Shown one piece after another: positions 13,989 to 21,733 of a stretch of DNA of 32,931 nt; the stretch's first letter is position 1; every line of letters begins with the position of its first letter. The DNA comes from Planctomycetota bacterium (GTDB lineage Bacteria; Planctomycetota; GCA-002687715; DRQF01), in the NCBI GenBank assembly GCA_011369445.1, contig DRQF01000134.1, forward strand, positions 1 to 32,931. Reading direction: 5' to 3'. The notes beneath the pieces were generated by a model. That model was not told the DNA's origin and made no database searches. It saw nothing but the letters and a program-made list of their open reading frames with translations. The position numbers and the translations under genes were made by a program.

Positions 13989-15703
13989 CGTGCGATCTCG
14001 TGCTGGCGAAGACGGCCGTCCTCGAGGGCATAGACGGCGTCACAGTGGGCGAGCGATTCCGGGCGGTGACTGATGGTCAAGGTGGTTCTTTCCTTCATCA
14101 AGTCCTCGAGTACCCTTCGCACCTGAGCCTCGGACGACGGGTCCAGGTGACTCATCGCCTCATCGAGGACGAGGATACGAGGATTCTGAACGAGAACGCG
14201 CGCCAGCACGAGACGCTGTCGCTCGCCGGCGGAAAGTTCGAGGCCGCGCTCCCCGATCTGTGAATCCAAGCCTCGCTCGGCCCCCTCGATGAGCGCGCCG
14301 AGGCCTACGGCCTCCAAAGCGCACGACACCTCTTCACGGGTCGCATCGGGCCGAGCCAGCCGCACGTTCTCCAGGAAACTCGCGTGAAGCAGGAACGGCT
14401 CCTGGGTCACGAGCGCCACTTGGCGGTTGACACTCTTGACGGTGTAGCTCATCAGATCGGCACCATCCAAAAGAATGCGCCCGCGATCGGGAATGCGCAG
14501 CCGAAAGAGGAGGGAGACCAGAGTGGACTTGCCGCCTCCACTCGGCCCGAAGAGCCCCACCTTGCCCCCGGGCGGGATCGTCAGATTCACGCCTCGCAGA
14601 ATCTCGGGTGCGTCGCCGTAGGCGAAGTGGATGTCCTCCATGGCGACCGAACCTTCCAAGGACGGGGCTCGACGGGCGTCCGGACGTTCGAGGCTGGCGA
14701 GAGGCGTCTCCAGAAACGAGAAGATCCGTTCCATGCTCACGCGTGCTCTCTGGAGGCGCAGGTAGAGCCCCGCCAAGCCCTGGATGGGCCCGAAGACCCG
14801 ACTCTGGAGGATGCCGAACGCGAGCAGCTCCCCGGGAAGCAGGCGCGACTCGGTGACGAGCAACGCCCCATAGCCGAATACGGCGACGGAGGACAGTCCG
14901 ATGAGGACGCGCGGCCACTCCGCTCCCGCGGCCCCGACTCGGACCATGGCGAGGACGCGACGAATGAGCCGGGCCTGCAGACCGACGAATCGGGCGGCCT
15001 CCTTTTTCTCCTGCGCCAGGGCACGAATCGCCGCGCGGCCGCGCAGGGATTCCACGAGGAAGCTCGCCATCTCCTCGTTGGAGCGACGCACTTCATGGGT
15101 TCGATCCACGAGCCGCCGCCTGTGGGCGCGAGCGGCCAGGAAGGCCGGGGGGAGAACGAGGCAGGAAAGCAGAAACAGTCGCGGACTCAGGTGAACCAGC
15201 AGAGCGACCGTTCCGGCGATGGTGAGGGCCGCCATGAGGAGGGAGATGACGGCGCCGCAGGCGGCCTCCTGAATCTCGGCGGTGTCGCGGCCGAATCGCG
15301 TGAGGATGGCACCGCTTCGGGTCTTCGAAAAGAAGTCGATGGGCAGCCCTTGGAGGTGCTCGAAAAAGGCCTGCCGAAGGCGGAAGAGAACCCGAGTGGC
15401 AAGATGGGTCGCGGCCCAAGCTTGGAGATAGCTCACGAGAGAGCGCCCCACCACGAGGCCGGCGACGATCAGGCTGAGCGGGAGGATGAGACCCGCCCTG
15501 TGAGGAGGAACCAGAACGCCGTCGACGAACCTCTGGACCAAAAGCGGCATCGCAAGGCCCAATGCGGCGCCCGTAACGCTCAGAAGGAACACGGCGAGGA
15601 GCCCTCGCCACGACGGGCGGACGAACCCCCACGTCCGGAGCAACCGTTTCCGGGTCAGGGGTGGAAGGGAGGGTCGGTTCGCTTGCGGGCCCGAGGGATC
15701 CAT
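13985..15703 (-). CDS. ABC exporter, fused membrane and ATP-binding domains (MsbA-like)
   Basis: 572 residues, the normal size of a half-transporter with one membrane domain and one nucleotide-binding domain that works as a homodimer. Six membrane segments fill about 30-320. The NBD carries all motifs: Walker A GPSGGGKST near 384, signature LSAGERQRL near 490, Walker B ILVLDEAMSHLDP near 506 and the H-loop TISHRPES near 542. The ATG at 15703 follows AGGAT eight bases upstream. Substrates cannot be told from sequence. Lipids, lipid-linked sugars or peptides are usual for this class. The stop overlaps the glycosyltransferase-like gene, so an exporter-plus-modifier unit is plausible. Confidence 0.9.
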   Translation of the reverse strand: MDPSGPQANRPSLPPLTRKRLLRTWGFVRPSWRGLLAVFLLSVTGAALGLAMPLLVQRFVDGVLVPPHRAGLILPLSLIVAGLVVGRSLVSYLQAWAATHLATRVLFRLRQAFFEHLQGLPIDFFSKTRSGAILTRFGRDTAEIQEAACGAVISLLMAALTIAGTVALLVHLSPRLFLLSCLVLPPAFLAARAHRRRLVDRTHEVRRSNEEMASFLVESLRGRAAIRALAQEKKEAARFVGLQARLIRRVLAMVRVGAAGAEWPRVLIGLSSVAVFGYGALLVTESRLLPGELLAFGILQSRVFGPIQGLAGLYLRLQRARVSMERIFSFLETPLASLERPDARRAPSLEGSVAMEDIHFAYGDAPEILRGVNLTIPPGGKVGLFGPSGGGKSTLVSLLFRLRIPDRGRILLDGADLMSYTVKSVNRQVALVTQEPFLLHASFLENVRLARPDATREEVSCALEAVGLGALIEGAERGLDSQIGERGLELSAGERQRLVLARVLVQNPRILVLDEAMSHLDPSSEAQVRRVLEDLMKERTTLTISHRPESLAHCDAVYALEDGRLRQHEIAR

Positions 15704-15754
15704 GGGCGGGTATCCTGACCATGCACGGTCGAGTTGTCCAACCGGGAAACCCCT

Positions 15755-17176
15755 TCAGACGGGTTGGAGTTCGGGATTCCGCGCCCCACGCTGTTCGACG
15801 ACATCCAGGGCCGCCACGCGATAGGCCTCGGCCATCGTCGGAAAGTTGAAGACCTCTTCGACGAACCGGTCCACCGCCCAGCCCGCCTTGATGGCGATCT
15901 GGCCCATGTGAACGAGTTCCGTGGCCCCGTCGCCCAAGGCTTCGACACCGAGGAGTTGGCAGCCTTTCTCGTCCGTGATGAGGCGGAGCAGCCCGTGGTT
16001 CATGCCGGCAATCTGCCCCCGGGCGATCTCCGAGAACCTGGCGCGCCCCACCAGCACGTCTCGTCCCGCCTTCTCGGCGTCCAGAACGGAGAGGCCAACG
16101 CGGGAGATCTCCGGAACAGTATAGATGCCGACCGGAATGTCGTTCAGATTCTCAGGTCCCTCAAGTCCCAGTGCGAACCGGACGGCTCTTCGGCCCTGCT
16201 CCATCGACGTCGCCGCCAACGCGGGAGGGCCTATGACGTCGCCCACGGCAAGGATGTGAGGTACGGGGGTCCGATAGTGGGCGTCCACGGGGATGTGGCC
16301 CCGAGAGGTCACTTCGATCCCCGCGTTCTCGAGCCCGAGGCCTCCCGTCTGAGCCACGCGGCCGAGCGCAAAGAGGCATTTCTCCGCCATGATTTCTTCG
16401 CCCCCTTCCAGCTGCACACAGACCTGCGAGACCCCGTCGAACGCGACGTTCTCGAGAGCGTGCCCTCCGAGGAATCGACCTCCGGAATCGCGAAAGGCAT
16501 CCAAGAAGCAGGACACCAATTCCTCGTCCAGGAAACCCAGCGGCGAAGGATACTTGTCCACCATCGTCACCTCGACGCCGAAGGTGGCGAAGATGGAGGC
16601 GTACTCGCTCGCGATGACGCCGGAACCGAGAACGACGAGGGATTTCGGCAGATGATGCAAGGACAGGATGGAGTCGCTGTCCAGGATGTTCTCGTGATCC
16701 ACGGGAACGTCGTCGGGGTCGCGCGGTTTCGAACCCGTGGCGAGGACGATGGTCTCCCCGCGCACTTTCGTCCGTCGCCCGCCCGGACGAACGATCTCCA
16801 GGCAGTGGGGGTCCAGAAAACGCGCCAGACCGTGCTGGACCACGACGTCATTGCGAATCAATTGATCGGTCATGTAGCTTTCATGGGCCTCGATGACCTG
16901 CTCCACACGCATCATGAGGGAGCGGAGAGGCAATTCCTCGCCTCGAGGAGACGGGAACACCGTGGCGTCACGCCCGGCCATCCGGCGAAAGAGGCTGGCG
17001 CTCTCATGGAGCGTTTTGCTGGGAATCGTCCCCCGCCGCACGCAGGCCCCGCCAGGACAAGGCTCCCGCTCGACGAGGAGCACCTGCCATCCTCCCTTGG
17101 CGCCCTGGATGGCAGCTTTTTGCCCCGCGGGGCCGCCGCCGATGACGATGAGATCGAAGCGTTGCGGAGATGTCAC
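15755..17176 (-). CDS. sthA: Soluble pyridine nucleotide transhydrogenase (Si-specific)
   Basis: 473 residues from GTG 17176, which overlaps the HDOD stop (GTGA) and has GGAGG seven bases upstream. The enzyme is a cytosolic flavoprotein that transfers reducing power between NADPH and NADH. It has an N-terminal FAD motif GGGPAG, a central NAD(P) motif VVLGSGVIASEYASIF, and AVGDVIGPPALA for the FAD ribityl region. It belongs to the disulfide oxidoreductase family, but the CxxxxC redox pair is reduced to a single Cys: C45 is kept and the second position is T50 in ACVRRGTIPSK. The same GTIPSK pattern occurs in E. coli SthA, and this separates it from lipoamide dehydrogenase and mercuric reductase. 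The C-terminal dimerisation domain is complete. Confidence 0.93.
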   Translation of the reverse strand: MTSPQRFDLIVIGGGPAGQKAAIQGAKGGWQVLLVEREPCPGGACVRRGTIPSKTLHESASLFRRMAGRDATVFPSPRGEELPLRSLMMRVEQVIEAHESYMTDQLIRNDVVVQHGLARFLDPHCLEIVRPGGRRTKVRGETIVLATGSKPRDPDDVPVDHENILDSDSILSLHHLPKSLVVLGSGVIASEYASIFATFGVEVTMVDKYPSPLGFLDEELVSCFLDAFRDSGGRFLGGHALENVAFDGVSQVCVQLEGGEEIMAEKCLFALGRVAQTGGLGLENAGIEVTSRGHIPVDAHYRTPVPHILAVGDVIGPPALAATSMEQGRRAVRFALGLEGPENLNDIPVGIYTVPEISRVGLSVLDAEKAGRDVLVGRARFSEIARGQIAGMNHGLLRLITDEKGCQLLGVEALGDGATELVHMGQIAIKAGWAVDRFVEEVFNFPTMAEAYRVAALDVVEQRGARNPELQPV

Positions 17177-18030
17177 AAGTAGGCCTCCATCTGTTCGATC
17201 ACCTTCGACTGGCGTTCCAACAGCCATTCCACGTCATCGGGGTAGAGGTTCAGGCGTTCCAAATCCGGGTGAGCCTCCAAGGATTCCGGCGCGCTCGCGT
17301 CATCCATCATGAGGTGAGCCAGATCATCCGCGAAGCGCAGAAGATGGGGGAGCGTCGCTTCTCCCCCAGAGGAGTCCGGCGTGTGATGGTGGCGGATGGC
17401 CTGCACCATCGTGTCGGGCAAACCCCAGGAGGCGAGCATTTCGGCGCCCACGTCCGCATGCAACGGATTCGTCGCGGTCAGAAGTTCCTCGGGGGTCAAG
17501 TCCCACCCCTCTTCGACCGCGATCTTCCTGGCCGCATGAAGCAACACGGGGCGTCCGACATCGTGAAGGAGCCCCACCGTGAACGCCTCTTCCACGTTGA
17601 GGCGTTTTCGCCGCGCGACCTCCTGGGAGCAGGCGGCGGTCACCATGGAGTGCTGGAACAACCTCTTCGTCATCTCCTCCAAAGGCCCCTTCTCCCCGAA
17701 GAGGGAGGCCTTGCAGGCGACGGCGAGCACGATCTCGCGCATCTTCGCAAGTCCCAAGCGATTCACGGCGAGCTGGAGGGAGACGATTTCGACCCGTCCG
17801 CCGTAAATCGCCGAGTTGGCCACGCGAAGCAGATGAGCCATGAGAGACTGATCACGGCGAATGACGTCCGCCAACTCCTTCTGGTCGCATTCCTCGTCCC
17901 CGCAGAGGCGAGTGACCTTCAGTGCGACATCGGGAAGGACGGGCAACTCGAGAGTTCCCTGCTCCGTGACCGCTCGCAGACGGTCTTCCAGTAGACTCGA
18001 GTTGACGATGGACAGATCCCCGGAAGTCAT
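17173..18030 (-). CDS. HDOD domain protein (regulatory)
   Basis: 285 residues with a single HDOD domain over about 20-230. Visible features are LPVLPDVALKVTRL, IRRDQSLMAHLLRVANSAIYG, AVNRLGLAKMREIV, GLLHDVGRPVLL and AIRHHHTP. HDOD proteins are non-enzymatic or weakly enzymatic relatives of HD phosphohydrolases and take part in signalling, often with cyclic-di-GMP or stress pathways. HD-like residues remain (LLHDVG and the His triplet), but the full HD metal set is not certain. The ATG at 18030 follows GGAGG five bases upstream. The gene is 46 bases after uppP and overlaps sthA by four bases, so the three may form an operon, although no functional link is obvious. Confidence 0.9.
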   Translation of the reverse strand: MTSGDLSIVNSSLLEDRLRAVTEQGTLELPVLPDVALKVTRLCGDEECDQKELADVIRRDQSLMAHLLRVANSAIYGGRVEIVSLQLAVNRLGLAKMREIVLAVACKASLFGEKGPLEEMTKRLFQHSMVTAACSQEVARRKRLNVEEAFTVGLLHDVGRPVLLHAARKIAVEEGWDLTPEELLTATNPLHADVGAEMLASWGLPDTMVQAIRHHHTPDSSGGEATLPHLLRFADDLAHLMMDDASAPESLEAHPDLERLNLYPDDVEWLLERQSKVIEQMEAYL

Positions 18031-18076
18031 GGTTTCCTCCAGGGATGCTATCGGCAGGGAAGCGAACCGGCTTGAC

Positions 18077-18880
18077 TCAACCGAAGATCAGAGAGAGGCT
18101 TCCCACGAGGATCAGATAGGGGGAAAAGACCCAAAGGCGGCCCGTGCGCACGAGGCCCAACAGGGCAATGAGGGAAAACCATCCCGCAAGGAATGACAGG
18201 GCGAACCCCACCGCGAGGGGCCCCACCCCCGCATCCGCCGCGACGAGGACCTCGTCGGCCTTGAGGACGACCGCTCCCAGAATGGCCGGGATCGCCATCA
18301 AGAAAGAGAAAATCCCCGCCTCTTCCCTCGTCACGCCAGCCACGCAGCCGGCACTGATGGTGGACCCCGAACGGGAGATTCCCGGGATGATGGCCACGGC
18401 CTGGGCGATCCCCATGAACAGGGCGCTCCTCCACCCCAAAGGACCGCGACGCTCACCGAACGGCAAAGGAGCGAGGAGGATGACGGCCGTGGCGATCAAC
18501 ATGGCGGCCGCCCAGCGAGGTGCGCCAAAAAGCCCCTCCAGCGTGTCCGCGAAACCCAACCCCACGACCACCGCGGGCAAGGTGGCGGGCACGAGCAGAA
18601 CGAGCCGTCGAAAACCCGGGTCCTCCCCATAGGCCTGCCGCCAGCGCCCGGGCTGCAAGATCTTGCCCGTGGCGGCCATGAGTTCGAGGACGGGCCCTCT
18701 CAGCCCCACCAAGACGGCGAACAGGGTTCCCAGATGAACAACGACCTCGAAGGCCACGCTTCCCGTGTCCCGGACACCCAACCAGCTTTTGGCGAGAACG
18801 AGATGACCGGACGAAGAGACGGGAAGGAATTCGGTGAGTCCCTGGACGAGACCGAGAAGGGCGGCTTGGACGAGGGTCAT
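18077..18880 (-). CDS. uppP: Undecaprenyl-diphosphatase UppP (BacA)
   Basis: 267 residues, the normal length for UppP. The enzyme is an inner-membrane phosphatase that recycles undecaprenyl diphosphate to the monophosphate carrier used for peptidoglycan and other glycans. It is also linked to bacitracin resistance. The two hallmark motifs are present: GLTEFLPVSSSGHLVLA near 14-30 and IIPGISRSGSTISAG near 160-175. Eight or so membrane segments follow the expected pattern. The ATG at 18880 faces the cystathionine beta-synthase gene across a 66-base divergent gap. The ribosome site is weak. Confidence 0.95.
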   Translation of the reverse strand: MTLVQAALLGLVQGLTEFLPVSSSGHLVLAKSWLGVRDTGSVAFEVVVHLGTLFAVLVGLRGPVLELMAATGKILQPGRWRQAYGEDPGFRRLVLLVPATLPAVVVGLGFADTLEGLFGAPRWAAAMLIATAVILLAPLPFGERRGPLGWRSALFMGIAQAVAIIPGISRSGSTISAGCVAGVTREEAGIFSFLMAIPAILGAVVLKADEVLVAADAGVGPLAVGFALSFLAGWFSLIALLGLVRTGRLWVFSPYLILVGSLSLIFG

Positions 18881-18946
18881 GGGGCGGGTTCTCTGACCGA
18901 CTGATTGCTAAGATCTCCCCGCAACGACTCACGGGAGCCCTCAAGC
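18881..18946. promoter_or_regulatory. Divergent promoter region between uppP and cystathionine beta-synthase gene
   Basis: The gap is 66 bases and both genes start from it, so promoters for both should lie here or just inside the genes. On the plus strand, TAAGAT at 18909-18914 is a possible -10 element, but I find no good -35 at the right distance. GGGAG just before ATG 18947 is the likely ribosome site for the plus gene. No clear operator is seen. Confidence 0.3.
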
Positions 18947-20326
18947 ATGACGAATTCCAATCCAAGCATCCATGACGACATCCTCTCCTGCATCGGCATG
19001 ACGCCGATCGTCCGCCTCAATCGGATGACCGAAGGCATCCGCACTCAGGTCCTCGCCAAATGCGAGTTCTTCAATCCGGGCGCCAGCGTCAAGGACCGGA
19101 TCGGGCGCGCCATCATCGAGGACGCGGAAGAACGCGGCCTCATCCGACCGGGTGGCACCATCGTGGAGGCGACGAGTGGCAACACGGGGGTCGGGCTCGC
19201 CTTGACGGCCGCGATCAAGGGCTACAAGTGCATTTTTACCCTGCCCGACAAGATGAGCACCGAGAAAGTACGGCTTCTCAAGGCCTTCGGGGCCGAAGTG
19301 ATCGTCACGCCCACGGTGCCTCCCGAACACCCGGACTACTACGTCACGGTGGCCAAGAACATCGTGGAGGACACCCCCAACTCCTACTTCGCCAACCAGT
19401 TCTACAATCAGGTCAACCCCGAGACCCACTACAAGACGACGGGTCCGGAGATCTGGGAGCAACTCCAAGGCCGTCTCGATGTTCTCGTGGGAGGCTTGGG
19501 CACGGGGGGCACCATCAGCGGTGTCGGCAAGTTCTTGAAAGAGAAGGACCCGAACGTCCGCGTGGTGGGAGCGGACCCGGAGGGCTCCCTGTTCAAGGCC
19601 TTCAAGGAAGGACGTTTCGACGAGGAAGGCTCGGTCTACAAGGTCGAGGGCATCGGGCAGGACAAGCTGCCTGAAACCGCGTGGTTGGACTACATCGATG
19701 AGTTCCGCACGGTCAGCGACAAGGACTCGTTCAACGTGGCCAGGCAGCTCGCCCGCCGTGAGGGGCTCTTTGTGGGTGGAAGCTCCGGAACGGCCACCAA
19801 GATCGCTCTGGACTTGGGTCGTGAGCTGGACGACCCCGACAAGGTGGTCCTCGTGATCCTCACGGACACGGGGGAGCGCTATCTTTCCAAGTTCCACAAC
19901 GACGAATGGATGCGGGAGAATCGCTTCCTCGACGAGGCCGCGGGCGATGTCCGCCACCTGTTGCTCCAGAAAACACCCGCCGCCCGTACCCTCGTGTCCT
20001 GCACTTCCACGGACACGCTGAAGCAATCACTGGATCTCATGGCGCGCCACAACGTGTCTCAACTCCCGGTGATCGACCACGGGGAGTCCGTGGGATCGGT
20101 CCGCGAAAGCAAGATCATGGCTCAGGTCATCGAAAAGTCCGTCCAACTGGAGGATCCGGTGGCCACGGCGATGGACCCGCCTTTCCCCGTGGTGGGAGCC
20201 AACGAGAGCGTGGAATACGTGAGTCGGCTGCTGGGGCGTGACAACCCGGCGCTTCTCGTGCGGGTGGGATCTGAGTTGACGGGGATTCTCACCCGCTTCG
20301 ACGTGATCCAGGCGATGAATTCCTGA
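18947..20326 (+). CDS. Cystathionine beta-synthase (PLP enzyme with C-terminal CBS domain pair)
   Basis: 459 residues from ATG 18947. The N-terminal 330 residues are a fold-type II PLP enzyme. K49 lies in GASVKDRIG, the substrate loop is EATSGNTGVG, and the PLP-phosphate loop is GGLGTGGTISGVG. The C-terminus, from about 345, holds two CBS motifs (TLVSCTSTDTLKQSLDLMARHNVSQLPVI and a second ending ILTRFDVIQAM) that bind adenosyl ligands and regulate activity. The length and this domain order match bacterial cystathionine beta-synthases. No heme-binding N-terminus is present, unlike the human enzyme. It condenses serine (or acetylserine) with homocysteine for transsulfuration. A cysteine synthase with CBS domains is the main alternative. 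Confidence 0.88.
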   Translation: MTNSNPSIHDDILSCIGMTPIVRLNRMTEGIRTQVLAKCEFFNPGASVKDRIGRAIIEDAEERGLIRPGGTIVEATSGNTGVGLALTAAIKGYKCIFTLPDKMSTEKVRLLKAFGAEVIVTPTVPPEHPDYYVTVAKNIVEDTPNSYFANQFYNQVNPETHYKTTGPEIWEQLQGRLDVLVGGLGTGGTISGVGKFLKEKDPNVRVVGADPEGSLFKAFKEGRFDEEGSVYKVEGIGQDKLPETAWLDYIDEFRTVSDKDSFNVARQLARREGLFVGGSSGTATKIALDLGRELDDPDKVVLVILTDTGERYLSKFHNDEWMRENRFLDEAAGDVRHLLLQKTPAARTLVSCTSTDTLKQSLDLMARHNVSQLPVIDHGESVGSVRESKIMAQVIEKSVQLEDPVATAMDPPFPVVGANESVEYVSRLLGRDNPALLVRVGSELTGILTRFDVIQAMNS

Positions 20327-20329
20327 GGC

Positions 20330-20357
20330 GAGGCCGGCCCGGAGAACGCCGGACCTC
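20330..20357. terminator. Hairpin between convergent genes
   Basis: GAGG-CCGGC pairs with GCCGG-(A)-CCTC around a nine-base loop, a nine-pair stem with one bulged A. It sits in the 39-base gap between the convergent cystathionine beta-synthase and HU genes and could stop transcripts from both sides. No strong T-run follows in either direction. Confidence 0.4.
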
Positions 20358-20365
20358 TCGGAGAA

Positions 20366-20788
20366 TCAGGCGCCCCCGGTCTCGGCCCCCAACTCGTCGG
20401 CGCCGGTGCGGGGAGAGTCTCCGAAGTTCTGTTCAGGTGAGGTCTTGGGTGCCTCGTTCTCCGTGGCGGCCGGGGCATTCTCGGCGGCCTTGCGGGCTTC
20501 GTCCGCCGCCTGCACCCGTTCTTTCATAAGCCGTCCGGCCTTGAAATGGACGACGGACTTGGCGGGCACATCCACCCGGACACCGGTCCTGGGATTACGC
20601 GCCTTGCGGGCCGCTCGAGTCTTGATTTCGAAAACGCCGAACTCTCGAAACTCCAAACGGTTGCCCTTCGCCAGCTCGTCGATGATCTCGTCGATGAAGT
20701 TCTGGATGATCCGTTTGATCACCACCTTCTTCAGCCCGGTCTTCTCCGAGATCCGATAGGCCAGCTCTTTCTTCGTGACGGTACCCAT
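20366..20788 (-). CDS. HU/IHF-family DNA-binding protein with C-terminal tail
   Basis: 140 residues from ATG 20788, chosen over an upstream in-frame start because GGAGG lies seven bases before it and because MGTVTKKELAYRIS is the standard HU start. Residues 1-94 are a full HU/IHF fold: two helices, the beta-saddle with LEFREFGVFEIK, the arm with RNPRTGVRVDVPAKSVVHF, and a final helix. HU proteins bend DNA as dimers and organise the nucleoid. The Pro at the arm tip is kept. Residues 95-140 form an Ala/Glu/Pro-rich tail of low complexity, probably disordered, which is not part of ordinary 90-residue HU. A promoter-like element lies about 75 bases upstream. Confidence 0.93.
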   Translation of the reverse strand: MGTVTKKELAYRISEKTGLKKVVIKRIIQNFIDEIIDELAKGNRLEFREFGVFEIKTRAARKARNPRTGVRVDVPAKSVVHFKAGRLMKERVQAADEARKAAENAPAATENEAPKTSPEQNFGDSPRTGADELGAETGGA

Positions 20789-20862
20789 GTGCAGCCCTCC
20801 GGTCACCTCCGCATGCCCCAAGCTCGAACGGGTCAAGTTCGTAAGCCCTTGGCAGGACGCAC

Positions 20863-20892
20863 ACTATACAACACCCAGCGCCTCCGGATCAA
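20863..20892 (-). promoter_or_regulatory. Sigma-70-like promoter of the HU-family gene
   Basis: On the minus strand TTGATC (20892-20887) and TATAGT (20868-20863) are separated by 18 bases. The -10 differs from the consensus at one position and the -35 at two. Transcription would start near 20856, giving a leader of about 70 bases. The leader holds a small inverted repeat, CGAAC/GTTCG at 20825-20841. A-rich sequence upstream of the -35 could help polymerase binding. Confidence 0.55.
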
Positions 20893-20989
20893 TCGACATT
20901 CGAAAAAGGCACAGCTCGCGACCGTGGGGAGCGACGGAGTTGAGGACCATGATTCATAGAATACATGAAGAAAAAACCAACACGCCTCG

Positions 20990-21487
20990 TCAATCGAGCC
21001 CCGCCTCGGCCCGCTGGAGGTGCTCATGAGCGTCCTCCGAACTCCCCGCTCGCAGAAGCCCTTCCCTGAAGGACATTTGCGAAAAAAGCCTCGCGGCGCG
21101 AGCCAGAAGAGTGAGGTGCAGCCGGCGGGATGCGTCTCCGTCCTCCAAGACGAGAAGAAGAACGAAATGAGTGGGCGCGCCGTCCAGGCTCTCGAAGTCC
21201 ACGCCGTCGGAACATACGGCCAGGGCGCCGCACGGTGGAATGGGAACCGACACCAACCCATGAGGAACGGCCAGACCCTGGTCGAAAGCGGTGCTCATGG
21301 AGCGCTCCCGTTCGACCACCGCCTGCAACACGGCCCGATGCCGGACGTCCTGGCCGTCCATGGAGCGGGTCACCAGCCCGACGAGGGACTCGATCAGGCT
21401 CCACTTGTCGGAGACCCCGGAGGCGAGCAAAACCCTCTCCGGCGGGATGAGACGGCTGAGCTTCACGGCTTCGGTTCGTACCCCCAC
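20990..21487 (-). CDS. PTS EIIA type-2 (PtsN-like) domain protein
   Basis: 165 residues from GTG 21487 with a weak GAG-type ribosome site. The whole length is one EIIA type-2 (fructose/nitrogen PTS) domain. The phosphorylation site motif is RERSMSTAFDQGLAVPHGLV at 61-80 with H76 as the predicted phosphorylated histidine, and the C-terminal part (HFVLLLVLEDGDASRRLHLTLLARAARLF) is also typical. Stand-alone EIIA proteins of this type usually regulate rather than transport sugar, receiving phosphate from HPr or NPr. No EI, HPr or EIIBC gene is in the window. It is 201 bases upstream of the HU gene on the same strand, and the HU gene seems to have its own promoter. Confidence 0.88.
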   Translation of the reverse strand: MGVRTEAVKLSRLIPPERVLLASGVSDKWSLIESLVGLVTRSMDGQDVRHRAVLQAVVERERSMSTAFDQGLAVPHGLVSVPIPPCGALAVCSDGVDFESLDGAPTHFVLLLVLEDGDASRRLHLTLLARAARLFSQMSFREGLLRAGSSEDAHEHLQRAEAGLD

Positions 21488-21733
21488 GCTTTATCTCGAG
21501 TTTCCGGTCGCAACCACCGATGAAGAATGTGGAAGAATACCCACCCCGGGGTCCCGCGGGCAAATGGGGAATATCCGGTCCTCTTGCACGTCAAGGGAAC
21601 GCTGGGATCGAGGGCGGCCATCGACCGGCGAGACTGCGAATGAAAGACGGGGGCCGGGACGGCTCGGTTTCATGCTCGAGTCGAGTTAGAATCGCCCTTC
21701 GAAAGGGACCGGAAGTTGTGGAGAGATCCTGAG
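21488..21733. other. Divergent intergenic region upstream of gspD
   Basis: This 246-base gap has no gene I can support. It holds two adjacent GC palindromes, ACCCCGGGGT (21543-21552) and CCCGCGGG (21553-21560), and near gspD a small hairpin CCCTT-CGA-AAGGG (21695-21707). TAGAAT at 21686-21691 could be a plus-strand -10 for the secretion operon, but the -35 is poor. GGAGAG at 21719-21725 is the gspD ribosome site. It should also contain the promoter for the minus-strand EIIA gene. Confidence 0.35.

Noticed and set aside
15737-15768. Inverted repeat TCCAACC/GGTTGGA across the sthA stop as a terminator.
   Set aside because: The loop is 18 bases and no T-run follows, so I do not list it as a feature.
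15755-17176. Mercuric reductase or lipoamide dehydrogenase for the gene called sthA.
   Set aside because: The second redox Cys is Thr (GTIPSK), as in soluble transhydrogenase, so those activities are unlikely.
14384-17182. Two long plus-strand open frames antisense to the ABC exporter and sthA.
   Set aside because: Both mirror strongly identified genes and show no motifs or ribosome sites.
20846-20866. Possible sigma-54 -24/-12 element (TGGCAG...).
   Set aside because: The downstream half lacks TTGCA, and a sigma-70 element on the other strand explains the sequence better.
20945-20977. TTCAT...ATGAA repeat next to AAAAAA as a terminator of the EIIA gene.
   Set aside because: For the minus-strand transcript the T-run comes before the stem, the wrong order, and the stem has only five A/T-rich pairs.
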